Source: Nocardioides turkmenicus
GTDB lineage: Bacteria; Actinomycetota; Actinomycetes; Propionibacteriales; Nocardioidaceae
Direction of reading: 5' to 3'
Assembly: GCF_011045035.1 (NCBI RefSeq)
Contig: NZ_JAALAA010000016.1
Location: 1-64,000, forward strand
Length of the DNA stretch: 64,000 nt
The translations under genes and the position numbers were made by a program. The stretch's first letter is position 1. Each line of letters begins with the position of its first letter. Under the pieces are notes generated by a model. That model was not told the DNA's origin, did not search any database, and saw only the letters and a program-made list of their open reading frames with translations. This document shows, in pieces, positions 35,759-44,127 of the stretch.

Positions 35759-35803
35759 GGGAGCGCGGCCGGGTCGCCCCTTCGGGGTCCCGTCCGCGCT
35801 CCC
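35759..35803 (+). terminator. Terminator between rplO and secY
   Basis: GGGAGCGCGG (35759-35768) pairs with CCGCGCTCCC (35794-35803); inside, CCCC-TTC-GGGG closes a second hairpin. It lies 30 nt after rplO, so secY probably has its own promoter in 35804-35912 as well as possible read-through. Confidence 0.8.
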
Positions 35804-35912
35804 GCTGTTTCGGCCCTACGTGCAAGAACTGCCGTGGAGGCTGTTAGGCTGCCACGGGTTTTCGCATCGGCGCAGGCCCTGCGACCCCTGATTGTCGAAA
35901 GAGGAACCATTC

Positions 35913-37223
35913 GTGCTTGGCGCGTTCGCATCAGCGTTCCGTACCCCGGACCTGCGCAAGAAGCTGCTCTTCGTTCTCCTGATCGTCGTGATCTTCCGAG
36001 CGGGGTCACAGATCCCTGCTCCGGGCGTTCACGTCGCCAACGTCCAGCAGTGTCTTGACGCGGCCCAGACCGGTGACAGCGCCGGCCTCTACAACCTGGT
36101 CAATCTCTTCTCCGGCGGTGCGCTCCTGCAGCTGACCGTCTTCGCGCTCGGCATCATGCCGTACATCACCGCGAGCATCATCCTGCAGCTGCTCGTCGTG
36201 GTGATCCCGCGCCTGGAGCGGCTCAAGAAGGAGGGGCAGTCCGGGCAGACGAAGATCACGCAGTACACCCGTTACCTGACCCTCGGCCTCGCGGTCCTGC
36301 AGGCGACCGGCATCGTCGCGCTCGCGCGCTCCGGTGACCTGCTCCAGGGCTGCACGCAGCCGCTGCTGCACGACGACGGCACCGCCACCTTCCTGGTCAT
36401 GGTCGTCACCATGACCGCCGGCACCGCGGTCATCATGTGGCTCGGCGAGCTCATCACCGAGCGCGGCATCGGCAACGGTATGTCGATCCTCATCTTCACC
36501 CAGGTCGTCGCGACCTTCCCGGCCACCATGTGGGCGGTCAAGAACGACAAGGGCTGGTGGACCTTCGCCATCGTCATGGTCATCGGCCTGGCGATCATGG
36601 CGGCGGTCATCTTCATCGAGCAGGCCCAGCGCCGGATCCCGGTCCAGTACGCCCGCCGGATGGTCGGCCGCAAGATGTTCGGTGGTTCCTCGACCTACAT
36701 CCCGCTCAAGGTGAACCAGGCCGGTGTCATCCCGGTCATCTTCGCCTCGTCCCTGCTCTACCTGCCGGCGATGGCGGCGCAGTTCAACCAGAACGCGCAG
36801 AACCCGCCCGCATGGGTCGACTGGATCAACCGCTACTTCGTCCAGGGTGACCACCCGATCTACATGGCGACGTACTTCGCGCTGATCATCTTCTTCACCT
36901 ACTTCTACGTGTCGATCACCTTCAACCCGCCGGAGGTCGCCGACAACATGAAGAAATACGGCGGCTTCATTCCAGGAATTCGGGCCGGGAAGCCGACCGA
37001 GGACTACCTGTCCTACGTTTTGTCCCGTATCACACTGCCGGGCTCGCTCTACCTCGGTCTGGTCGCACTCATCCCGCTGATCGCCCTGGCGCTCATCAAC
37101 GCGAACCAGAACTTCCCGTTCGGCGGCACCTCGATCCTCATCATGGTCGGCGTCGCCCTCGACACGGTGAAGCAGATCGAGAGCCAGCTCCAGCAGCGCA
37201 ACTATGAAGGGTTCCTCCGATGA
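35913..37223 (+). CDS. secY: Preprotein translocase subunit SecY
   Basis: 436 aa, ten membrane segments. 'FRAGSQIPAPGV' follows TM1; 'ALGIMPYITASIILQLL', 'ERGIGNGMSILIFT' and 'VNQAGVIPVIFASSLLY' are signature regions. Forms the SecYEG channel. I use the GTG at 35913 ('MLGAFASAFRTPDLRKKL', AAAGAGGAA ribosome-binding site 7 nt before) over a TTG seven codons upstream that would overlap that site. ATGA overlap with adk. Confidence 0.96.
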   Translation: MLGAFASAFRTPDLRKKLLFVLLIVVIFRAGSQIPAPGVHVANVQQCLDAAQTGDSAGLYNLVNLFSGGALLQLTVFALGIMPYITASIILQLLVVVIPRLERLKKEGQSGQTKITQYTRYLTLGLAVLQATGIVALARSGDLLQGCTQPLLHDDGTATFLVMVVTMTAGTAVIMWLGELITERGIGNGMSILIFTQVVATFPATMWAVKNDKGWWTFAIVMVIGLAIMAAVIFIEQAQRRIPVQYARRMVGRKMFGGSSTYIPLKVNQAGVIPVIFASSLLYLPAMAAQFNQNAQNPPAWVDWINRYFVQGDHPIYMATYFALIIFFTYFYVSITFNPPEVADNMKKYGGFIPGIRAGKPTEDYLSYVLSRITLPGSLYLGLVALIPLIALALINANQNFPFGGTSILIMVGVALDTVKQIESQLQQRNYEGFLR

Positions 37224-37795
37224 GACTGATCATCATGGGCCCGCCGGGAGCCGGTAAGGGCACCCAGGCGAAGTTCATTGCCGAGCACTTCGGTATCCCC
37301 GCGATCTCGACCGGAAGCATCCTCCGGGCGAACGTCGACGCGGGCACCCCGCTCGGAGTCGAGGCCGACTCCTACATGAGCAAGGGTGAGTACGTCCCCG
37401 ACTCGGTGATGAACCTGATGGTCCGTAACCGCATCGACGAACCCGACGCTGCCAAGGGTTTCCTGCTCGACGGCTACCCGCGCACCCTGGCGCAGGTCGA
37501 GGAGCTCGACGGGATGATCAAGTTCACCGGTCACGCGCTGGACGCTGTGGTCGTGCTGACGGTCGACAAGGACGAGATCGTGCAGCGGCTGCTTCAGCGC
37601 GCCGAGCTCGAGGGTCGGTCCGACGACACCGAAGAGGTCATCCGCCGGCGCCAGGAGGTCTACCTCGAGGAGACCGCCCCGCTGATCGAGGTCTACAAGG
37701 GTCGCGGCCTGGTGCACGAGATCGACGGCATGGGTGAGGTCGACGACGTCACCAAGCGGATCTTCGACGAGCTCGACATCGTCCCGGAATCCTGA
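37220..37795 (+). CDS. adk: Adenylate kinase
   Basis: 191 aa, short form without zinc lid. P-loop 'GPPGAGKGT' (residues 7-15), NMP-binding 'AISTGSILRANV' and 'GFLLDGYPRTLAQVEELD', and LID start 'RAELEGRSDDTEEVIRRRQ'. Converts ATP + AMP to 2 ADP. Overlaps secY by 4 nt. Confidence 0.97.
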   Translation: MRLIIMGPPGAGKGTQAKFIAEHFGIPAISTGSILRANVDAGTPLGVEADSYMSKGEYVPDSVMNLMVRNRIDEPDAAKGFLLDGYPRTLAQVEELDGMIKFTGHALDAVVVLTVDKDEIVQRLLQRAELEGRSDDTEEVIRRRQEVYLEETAPLIEVYKGRGLVHEIDGMGEVDDVTKRIFDELDIVPES

Positions 37796-37838
37796 CCCGG
37801 AATCTGGGACAGACAATCTTGTACACAACGGGGGAGCA

Positions 37839-38654
37839 GTGGGCTTCTTGACCAAGGTCCAGATCAAGACCCCTGAGCAGATCGAGAAGATGCGTCGGGC
37901 CGGCCTCGTGGTCGGCGAGACGCTCGAGGTGCTCCGGGCCGCAGCGCGGCCCGGAGTCACTCTTCTCGAGCTCGACGCCATCGCCGAGGACTCGATCCGG
38001 TCCCGGGGTGGCGTCCCGTCGTTCAAGGGCTACCACGGCTTCCCGGGCTCGATCTGTGCCTCGGTCGACGAGGTGGTGGTCCACGGCATCCCGGGATCCC
38101 GGGTGCTGAAGGACGGCGACATCATCTCGATCGACTGCGGCGCCATCGTCGACGGCTGGCACGGTGACGCCGCGATCACGGTGGCGATGGGCTCGGTGCC
38201 CGACGAGGTCTCCGAGCTGATGCGGGTGACCGAGGAGTCGATGTGGCGCGGCATCGCGGCGGCGCGCCTCGGCGGTCGGGTCACCGACATCTCGCACGCC
38301 ATCGAGACCTATGTCGAGTCCCAGGGCGACTACGGCATCCTCGAGGACTTCAGCGGCCATGGCATCGGCACCGAGATGCACATGGAGCCGTCGGTGTTCA
38401 ACTACGGCAAGCCCGGCAAGGGTCCGAAGCTGCAGCGCGGCATCGCGCTCGCCGTCGAGCCGATGCTCACCCTCGGTGGCCCCGAGGTGACGACCCTCGA
38501 CGACGACTGGACCGTCGTGACCGACGACGGCTCCTGGGCGGCCCACTTCGAGCACACCTTCGCCCTCACCTCCAACGGCGCCTGGGTGCTCACCGCGCTC
38601 GACGGTGGCGAGGAGATGCTCGGCAAGCTCGGGGTGCCCTGGGGCGGTCACTGA
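37839..38654 (+). CDS. map: Methionine aminopeptidase, type I
   Basis: 271 aa. Metal ligands lie in 'IISIDCGAIVDGWHGDAAIT' (two Asp), 'FSGHGIGTEMHMEP' (His), 'AVEPML' (Glu) and 'FEHTFAL' (Glu region). Removes initiator methionine from new proteins. GTG at 37839 ('MGFLTKVQIKTPEQI') has a GGGGGAG ribosome-binding site. In most actinobacteria infA follows next; here it is displaced by about 10 kb. Confidence 0.96.
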   Translation: MGFLTKVQIKTPEQIEKMRRAGLVVGETLEVLRAAARPGVTLLELDAIAEDSIRSRGGVPSFKGYHGFPGSICASVDEVVVHGIPGSRVLKDGDIISIDCGAIVDGWHGDAAITVAMGSVPDEVSELMRVTEESMWRGIAAARLGGRVTDISHAIETYVESQGDYGILEDFSGHGIGTEMHMEPSVFNYGKPGKGPKLQRGIALAVEPMLTLGGPEVTTLDDDWTVVTDDGSWAAHFEHTFALTSNGAWVLTALDGGEEMLGKLGVPWGGH

Positions 38655-38690
38655 GCCTGCGGCCTGGGCCAGCGTTGTCGCTCTCGTAGA

Positions 38691-39812
38691 TCAGGGCGTC
38701 CTGTCACGGTGATAGGCCTTGTTCGCGATCCACCACCGACCGCCGGTGTCGACCAGAAGGAAGACGTCGGTGAACGTGTCCGTGCCGTGCCAGAGGGTCA
38801 TCGACGCCGTCGCGACGGTGCCGTGGACCTGGACGGAGTCGATCCGGCGGCGTCTCGTCGACTCGTCGGCGGCGGGACGACCGGGGAACAGCCCGACGTA
38901 CTCATCGAGTGTCCAGGTGACAAACCCGTCGTCGCGAAGTCCTTCGATGTGGGCGCTCGGGAGAAAGGCGTCGCCGAAGTGGGTCGGATCGCCGGTGGCA
39001 TGTCCCTCGACGTAGGCACGCAACGGCCGCAGGACGGCATCGTCGACGGACGCCTCGGTCGCGACGAGACCGATGTCGGCGTCGGGTCCTGCCTGGCTGT
39101 TGCCGAGGACGTCGGCGGTGGGAAACGGCACCTGCGTGGCGTCGGCCAGAAGCGTGGCGTCCTTGGCGAGCGCGCCGATCGTGAACTGCGCGGCAGGGCT
39201 GGAGTCGGTGCCGTCCAGGAAGGGGCGCTTGCGGCTGACCAGGCCGCCGAGCGGCCCCCGCGCGAGCACGTCGAGCGTGTCGGAGCGGGGGAGTCCGAGA
39301 GCGTCGGCCTGCTGAAGCGAGTCGCGAAGGGCGAGCAGCGCGCCGGCGAGACTGCTGTTCGCGACGAGCTTGAGCGCGGCAGCAGTGGCGGCTTCGGCGA
39401 CCTCGACGACGTCTCCCAGCGCCGTCAGGACGCCGCGGACACGGGCAACCTCCGCTCCGGCGGCGAGGACGGTCAGGCTTCCGTCCGCGACGGCGGGCAC
39501 TGAGCCCAGGACAGGGGCGTGAACGTACGCAGGCCCGACCCGCTCGCTGAGCGCGGCTGCCTCGTCGGGGGCGATCGTGCTGGTGTTGACCAGCACAGCG
39601 CCGCTCTTCAACGTGATCTGGTCGAGGACCTGCGCACAAGCGTGCCCGTCGAAGAGGGCCAGGACGACCACGTCTGCATCCGCGACCGCGGTCTGCGGCG
39701 AACCACCGTGCCGTCGGCTCCAGCCGGCGACCTCGTACGTCTTCTCGCGCAGACGGCTCTCCATCGCCGTGCCCATACGTCCCAGACCGACCACTGCCAC
39801 TCGTGTACTCAT
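38691..39812 (-). CDS. 3-hydroxyisobutyrate-dehydrogenase-like oxidoreductase fused to an NTF2/SnoaL-like domain
   Basis: 373 aa. N-terminal Rossmann motif 'VAVVGLGRMG' (residues ~5-14), then 'DADVVVLALFDGHA', 'LVNTSTIAPDEA', 'APVLGSVPAVADGSLTVLAAG' and the catalytic-lysine helix 'AALKLVANSSLAG', all typical of beta-hydroxyacid dehydrogenases. Residues ~260-373 are different: 'PLRAYVEGHATGDPTHFGDAFLPSAHIEGLRDDGF' to 'FTDVFLLVDTGGRWWIANKAYH', the pattern of an NTF2/lumazine-binding-like domain. The fusion is unusual. It is divergent from a LysR gene with 71 bp between starts, so probably regulated by it. ATG at 39812 gives the normal Rossmann N-terminus. Confidence 0.85.
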   Translation of the reverse strand: MSTRVAVVGLGRMGTAMESRLREKTYEVAGWSRRHGGSPQTAVADADVVVLALFDGHACAQVLDQITLKSGAVLVNTSTIAPDEAAALSERVGPAYVHAPVLGSVPAVADGSLTVLAAGAEVARVRGVLTALGDVVEVAEAATAAALKLVANSSLAGALLALRDSLQQADALGLPRSDTLDVLARGPLGGLVSRKRPFLDGTDSSPAAQFTIGALAKDATLLADATQVPFPTADVLGNSQAGPDADIGLVATEASVDDAVLRPLRAYVEGHATGDPTHFGDAFLPSAHIEGLRDDGFVTWTLDEYVGLFPGRPAADESTRRRRIDSVQVHGTVATASMTLWHGTDTFTDVFLLVDTGGRWWIANKAYHRDRTP

Positions 39813-39835
39813 GCCCGAAATTCTTCCGGCGCCAG

Positions 39836-39883
39836 AGCCATGCAACAAGCGTAAGAACCGCATCACAGCCATGCGTTCATGGC
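39836..39883. promoter_or_regulatory. Divergent operator region of the LysR gene
   Basis: AGCCATGC occurs twice in the same orientation (39836-39843 and 39867-39874), 31 bp apart, i.e. three helical turns. The second copy is part of a perfect inverted repeat GCCATG-CGTT-CATGGC (39868-39883) that touches the LysR start codon. Plausible regulator sites; which one is bound is unknown. Confidence 0.45.
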
Positions 39884-40807
39884 ATGCTTGCGGCTGTGTC
39901 GTGGGTGTCGTGGCGTACGTTCCTGGCGGTGTGTCGTTGCGGATCGCTCTCGGCCGCAGCGCTGGAGCTCGGCTACACCCAGTCGGCCGTGTCGCGACAG
40001 GTCGCAGCGCTGGAGCGCGAAGCCGGAGTCGCCCTCCTGCACAGGCAGGCTCGCGGGGTGGAGCCGACAGCCGCGGGGATCGCCTTCCTGCGCCACGCCA
40101 CGGTCGCCGTCAACGAGGCCGACCGTGCGCTCCGCTCGGCTCGCAGCCCGGATCCGGTGCGACGCCTCGCCATCGGTGCTACCCCGTCCCTCGCCACGTG
40201 GGTGGCGCCGGCTGCGGTCAGGCGGTTTCTGGCCGCCGACCCCGGGTGGGGCTGGACGCTGGTGCCGGGACTGACTCGTGATCTGCACGCGCGTGTCGCG
40301 GACGGCGAGCTCGATGTGGCGTTGGTGACGGATGCTCCACCCGGGCTGCCGCACGACGACCGTGTGCGGTCGATCCCGCTCGGTGCCGATGCGATGGTGG
40401 TCGTGGTCGCTGCCGACCATCCTCTTGCCGGGCGCAGGAGGATCCGGATCGAGGAGCTCGCCGAGGAGGTCTGGGCCGAGGACAACGACGGCTCGCGAGC
40501 GTTGCTGCGCCGGCACGCCGCCCGCGCCGGTGTGGACCCCAAGATCGACCTGGACGCTGCCGATCTCGCCGGCAAGGTGGCGCTTGCCGCGACCGGGCAC
40601 GCGGTGGCTCTCGTCCCGGGCATCACCCTCGCGACGCTGCGTCCGGACGTTGTCGGGATCCCGCTCGTCGACGCACCGGTGCGAGGCCTCCACGCGCTGG
40701 TGCCCATCGGCGGCGACCACGATGGCCTCGCTCGGTTCGTGGGCATCCTCGAGGATCTTCTGGGTGAGGTCACCACCCCTGGTGATCTCGGCGGTCGAAC
40801 GCGATGA
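39884..40807 (+). CDS. LysR-family transcriptional regulator
   Basis: 307 aa. HTH at ~8-60: 'WRTFLAVCRCGSLSAAALELGYTQSAVSRQVAALEREAGVALLHRQ'. The effector domain (~90-290) has the periplasmic-binding-protein-like fold ('RLAIGATPSLATWVAPAAVRRFL', 'LDVALVTDAPPGLPHDDRV'). The ATG at 39884 is chosen for the HTH start; the frame is open further upstream. Likely controls the divergent dehydrogenase and itself. Confidence 0.9.
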   Translation: MLAAVSWVSWRTFLAVCRCGSLSAAALELGYTQSAVSRQVAALEREAGVALLHRQARGVEPTAAGIAFLRHATVAVNEADRALRSARSPDPVRRLAIGATPSLATWVAPAAVRRFLAADPGWGWTLVPGLTRDLHARVADGELDVALVTDAPPGLPHDDRVRSIPLGADAMVVVVAADHPLAGRRRIRIEELAEEVWAEDNDGSRALLRRHAARAGVDPKIDLDAADLAGKVALAATGHAVALVPGITLATLRPDVVGIPLVDAPVRGLHALVPIGGDHDGLARFVGILEDLLGEVTTPGDLGGRTR

Positions 40808-40820
40808 GACGCGAGCCGGG

Positions 40821-41513
40821 ATGGCACGCTTGCACGATGAGCTGTACGCGTCGGCCGTCCCCTCGGCGTCACCGCGAGCGTCCGTGATGGACGACGCTGC
40901 TCCGGTCGTGGTCGCGCGCTTCGCGGACGTGTCCGAGATCGACGCCGACCCCGGGCTCCTCACCACCGCGGAGCTCGCCCGTCACGGCCGTCTCGTGGCC
41001 GCGGCTGACAAGCAGGCGTACGCCGCCGCGCACATCCTCGTCCGCGAGTGCTCCGCCGAGCTGCTGGGCGCACGCCGGGAGGACGTGGTGATCCGACAGC
41101 GGTGCGGCCGGTGTGGCGCCGTGGAGCACGGAGCTCCGGCGGTCGCTGATTTTCCAGGGATCTGGGTGAGCCTGAGTCACGCCCGCGGCCAGGTCGCTGC
41201 CGTCGCCGCCACCAGACGGTGTGGCATCGACGTCGAGAGGGTCTCGCGCGGTCCGGACCGGGCGCTCTCGTCGCGCGAGGCGGCCTGGGTGGCGGGGCAG
41301 CAGGACGCTGCGTACGCGTTCACGCGGTTGTGGGTGCGCAAGGAAGCGCTGGTGAAGGCCGGTCACGGCAGCATGGCGGCGGCGCAGCGCCTGGATGTCC
41401 TCGCGGAGAACGGTCCGGCCGACCAGCTCGGCGGCGCCCGGATCACCCCGTGGGAAGCCCCCGGATTCGTCGGTGCCGTCGCGATCTGTGCCGACAGGCG
41501 GACCGGGAACTGA
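40821..41513 (+). CDS. Sfp-type 4'-phosphopantetheinyl transferase
   Basis: 230 aa. Signature motifs 'VSLSHARGQVAAVAA', 'CGIDVERV' (Mg/CoA-binding Asp and Glu) and 'RLWVRKEALVKAGHG' are intact. It would convert apo carrier proteins of PKS, NRPS or fatty-acid systems to the holo form. No carrier protein, PKS or NRPS gene is in this window. An insertion with 'QRCGRCGAVEHGAP' between motifs is common in actinobacterial members. Starts 13 nt after the LysR gene, so probably co-transcribed with it. An ATG at 40887 is an alternative start. Confidence 0.87.
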   Translation: MARLHDELYASAVPSASPRASVMDDAAPVVVARFADVSEIDADPGLLTTAELARHGRLVAAADKQAYAAAHILVRECSAELLGARREDVVIRQRCGRCGAVEHGAPAVADFPGIWVSLSHARGQVAAVAATRRCGIDVERVSRGPDRALSSREAAWVAGQQDAAYAFTRLWVRKEALVKAGHGSMAAAQRLDVLAENGPADQLGGARITPWEAPGFVGAVAICADRRTGN

Positions 41514-41533
41514 CAGGAACCTGATAGGAAACT

Positions 41534-41597
41534 GAACGAATCACGTTCGTCCACAGCTCTGACTGGCGGATATCCGACATCACCTGTCAGTTGACAG
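41534..41597 (+). promoter_or_regulatory. Palindromes and -35-like site upstream of the Fes-like gene
   Basis: GAACG-AATCA-CGTTC (41534-41548) and CTGTCA-GT-TGACAG (41584-41597) are perfect inverted repeats. The second contains a consensus -35 TTGACA (41591-41596); no clear -10 follows at 16-18 bp. No sequence like an iron-box (IdeR/DmdR) was recognised. Confidence 0.4.
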
Positions 41598-41695
41598 AGA
41601 AAGGGACCTCGGGTCCTCGCGTGTCGCCCCGACTGTGAGTAACTTGGTCAGCCCGCGGGGACAGGGAGAGCCCCGTACTCGGGAGGAAGAACCGG

Positions 41696-42880
41696 ATGAG
41701 CACGCAGTTGCGACCCCCCATGGCGGCGCGACCCAACCCATCGACACGGACGCGAAGCGAGATCATCGACCGCCTCAGTCCTGAGGACATCGAGATGTTC
41801 TGGGACCAGATCGCCACCTCGCTCCCGCTCGTCGAGGAGACCGGCGCCGGCGCAGCGGACGACGAGGTGATCGTCACCTTCTGCTGGCGCGACGACGAGG
41901 CCGAGGAGGTGCTTCTCTTCGCCAACCGGCTCACCGACGAGCGTCATCTCGCCGACACGATGCTCGAGCGGAAGGCGGGCACCGACCTGTGGCACGCCTC
42001 GTTCCTGATGAAGCGTGACTGGCGGGCGTCGTACGCCTTTCTCTGCAAGCACCCCGGCGAGCCGGCCCCGTGGGAGAGCGAGGGGCAGATCGAGCTGCGC
42101 GCCGTGCTGCACCGCGGCTACCTCGACCCGCTCAACCCCGACTGGTGCCACAACCGGCAGGGCATCAAGCAGTCGGTCGTCTCGCTGCCCGACGCCCCGC
42201 TGCAGCCGTGGCTCTACCGGCGCGACGACGTCGTCCCGGGCACCGTCACGCTCGAGGTGGGCCCCGACGGCCGCGACGTCTGGCTCTACGATCCGGCCGG
42301 CGCCGGACTCAACGTCGACCTGCCGCTCGTGGTCGCGCTCGACGGTGAGATCTGGACCGACCACCACTCGCTGCCGACCACGCTCGACAACCTGATCGCC
42401 GACGGCCACCTCCGCCACGTACGCTGCGTCCTGCCCGCCTCCGGCGGCCGCGACAAGCGCTGGGAGGAGCTCGCCGGCGGCGAGGGTGCCGACTACATCG
42501 TCAACCAGCTGCTGCCGTGGGTGCGCGAGCGTCGCGCCGTCTCCGCGGAGACGTACGTCGTGGGCCAGAGCCTCGGCGGCGTCACCGCCCTGCGGGCCGG
42601 CCTGACCTACCCCGAGCACATCCACGGTGTCGCCAGCCAGTCGGCCTCGCTGTGGCTCGACGACCTCGCGGACGCGGTCACCCCGGAGGCCAAGACCCGG
42701 GTGCACCTGGCGCACGGCACCCAGGAGTGGGTGCTCGACGAGCTCCACCACGACCTCGTCGACCGGCTGCGCAGCGCCGGGATCGACGTCACCTCCGAGG
42801 AGCACAACGGCGGTCATGACTACGCCTGGTGGCGCTCGGCCGTGGCCGACGGCCTCCGCGCGCTGCTGCCGCCGGAATAA
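41696..42880 (+). CDS. Enterochelin-esterase-like (Fes family) hydrolase
   Basis: 394 aa. The N-terminal domain (~10-170) resembles the Fes N-terminal domain ('DDEVIVTFCWRDDEAEEVLLFANRL', 'LWHASFLMKRDWRASYAF', then 'DPLNPDWCHN'); the C-terminal alpha/beta hydrolase has the nucleophile motif 'GQSLGG' (Ser292) and His374 in 'GGHDYAWW'. Fes enzymes cleave ferric catecholate siderophores such as enterobactin to release iron in the cytoplasm. Normal length. No siderophore biosynthesis or uptake genes are visible here. Confidence 0.88.
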   Translation: MSTQLRPPMAARPNPSTRTRSEIIDRLSPEDIEMFWDQIATSLPLVEETGAGAADDEVIVTFCWRDDEAEEVLLFANRLTDERHLADTMLERKAGTDLWHASFLMKRDWRASYAFLCKHPGEPAPWESEGQIELRAVLHRGYLDPLNPDWCHNRQGIKQSVVSLPDAPLQPWLYRRDDVVPGTVTLEVGPDGRDVWLYDPAGAGLNVDLPLVVALDGEIWTDHHSLPTTLDNLIADGHLRHVRCVLPASGGRDKRWEELAGGEGADYIVNQLLPWVRERRAVSAETYVVGQSLGGVTALRAGLTYPEHIHGVASQSASLWLDDLADAVTPEAKTRVHLAHGTQEWVLDELHHDLVDRLRSAGIDVTSEEHNGGHDYAWWRSAVADGLRALLPPE

Positions 42881-42910
42881 GCGACGCCGGCGACGGGGTT
42901 GAGACCTCAC

Positions 42911-43948
42911 GTGAAGCTGAGCGTTCTCGACCTCGTCCCGGTCCGCAAGGACCAGTCCTCCGCTGACGCCCTGGCGGCGACGCTGTCGCTGGCGAAGGTC
43001 GCCGACGAGCTGGGGTTCGAGCGCTACTGGCTCGCCGAGCACCACAACATGCCGGCGGTCGGGTCGACCAACCCGCCGGTGCTGATCTCGCTGGTGGCCG
43101 GTGCGACCGAGCGGATCCGGGTCGGGTCCGGGGGAGTGATGCTCCCCAACCACGCCCCGCTGGTCGTGGCTGAGCAGTTCTCGCTGCTCGAGGCGGCGTT
43201 CCCGGGACGGATCGACCTCGGCATCGGGCGCGCGCCGGGCACCGACCCGGTCACCTCGTGGGCGCTGCGCCATGGCGCCGGGGGAGTGACCGACGACGCG
43301 GTCAACCGGTTCCCGGAGTACCTCGACAACATCGTCGCGATGATGGCGCCCGAAGGCGTCGGTCTGATGGCCGGCGGCCGCCAGCACGTCCTGCACGCGA
43401 CCCCGGCGGCCGCGTCCGTCGCGGAGCTCTGGCTGCTCGGCTCCTCCGACTACTCCGCGCGTCTGGCTGCCGAGAAGGGTCTGGCCTACGTCTTCGCCCA
43501 CCACTTCGCGGGCAACGCCACCGACACCAAGGCGATGATCGAGCTCTACCGCTCGCGGTTCCAGCCCTCCGAGCTGCTCAGCGAGCCGAAGACGTTCCTG
43601 ACGGTGAACGCGAGCGTGGCCGAGACCGCCGAGGAGGCCGACCGCCGGGCGCTGCCACAGCTGCTGACCATGCTGAAGCTCCGCACCGGCCAGCCGCTGA
43701 CCGCGCAGCCCAGCATCGACGAGGCCGAGAAGACCGAGATCCCCGAGGCCCACCAGGGGCTCGTCGACACGATGCGCGGGCGCTGGATCATCGGCTCCGC
43801 CGCGTACGCCAAGGCCCGGCTGGCCGGGATGGCCGACGAGTACGGCGTGGACGAGGTCATGGTGAACCCGGTCGGATCTGCGTACGAGGGGACGGATCCG
43901 CGCACCGCGCCGGCCCGTGAGGAGACCCTGCGCCTGCTGGCAGGGTGA
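42911..43948 (+). CDS. Luciferase-like (LLM class) flavin-dependent oxidoreductase
   Basis: 345 aa. 'LSVLDLVPVRKDQSS', 'FERYWLAEHHNMPAVGSTNPPVLISLVAGATERIRVGSGGVMLPNHAPLVVAEQFSLLEAAFPGRIDLGIGRAPGTD' and 'WIIGSAAYAKARL' match the MsnO8-type group of bacterial-luciferase-fold enzymes, which use FMN or F420. Substrate unknown. I prefer GTG at 42911 ('MKLSVLDLVP'); a TTG four codons earlier is also open. Confidence 0.88.
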   Translation: MKLSVLDLVPVRKDQSSADALAATLSLAKVADELGFERYWLAEHHNMPAVGSTNPPVLISLVAGATERIRVGSGGVMLPNHAPLVVAEQFSLLEAAFPGRIDLGIGRAPGTDPVTSWALRHGAGGVTDDAVNRFPEYLDNIVAMMAPEGVGLMAGGRQHVLHATPAAASVAELWLLGSSDYSARLAAEKGLAYVFAHHFAGNATDTKAMIELYRSRFQPSELLSEPKTFLTVNASVAETAEEADRRALPQLLTMLKLRTGQPLTAQPSIDEAEKTEIPEAHQGLVDTMRGRWIIGSAAYAKARLAGMADEYGVDEVMVNPVGSAYEGTDPRTAPAREETLRLLAG

Positions 43949-43972
43949 GTTGGGCGGCCGCGTAGGATCGGC

Positions 43973-43991
43973 CCACCTCGTCGTGAGGTGG
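43973..43991 (+). terminator. Hairpin after the LLM oxidoreductase gene
   Basis: CCACCTC-GTCGT-GAGGTGG, perfect 7-bp stem, 24 nt after the stop. The remaining 136 bp up to conservon 2 shows no gene and should hold its promoter. Confidence 0.5.
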
Positions 43992-44127
43992 CGGCGCGCC
44001 TGAGCCACTCGGGACGAGGGACCTAGGACACTGTCTTCTTCCGGGCGCGTAACCCTGCGCTCGCGCACCGGTTGTGCCAGTCTGATCACCGCTCTGTTTC
44101 GTTCTCCACATCTGAAAGTGCCGCCTG

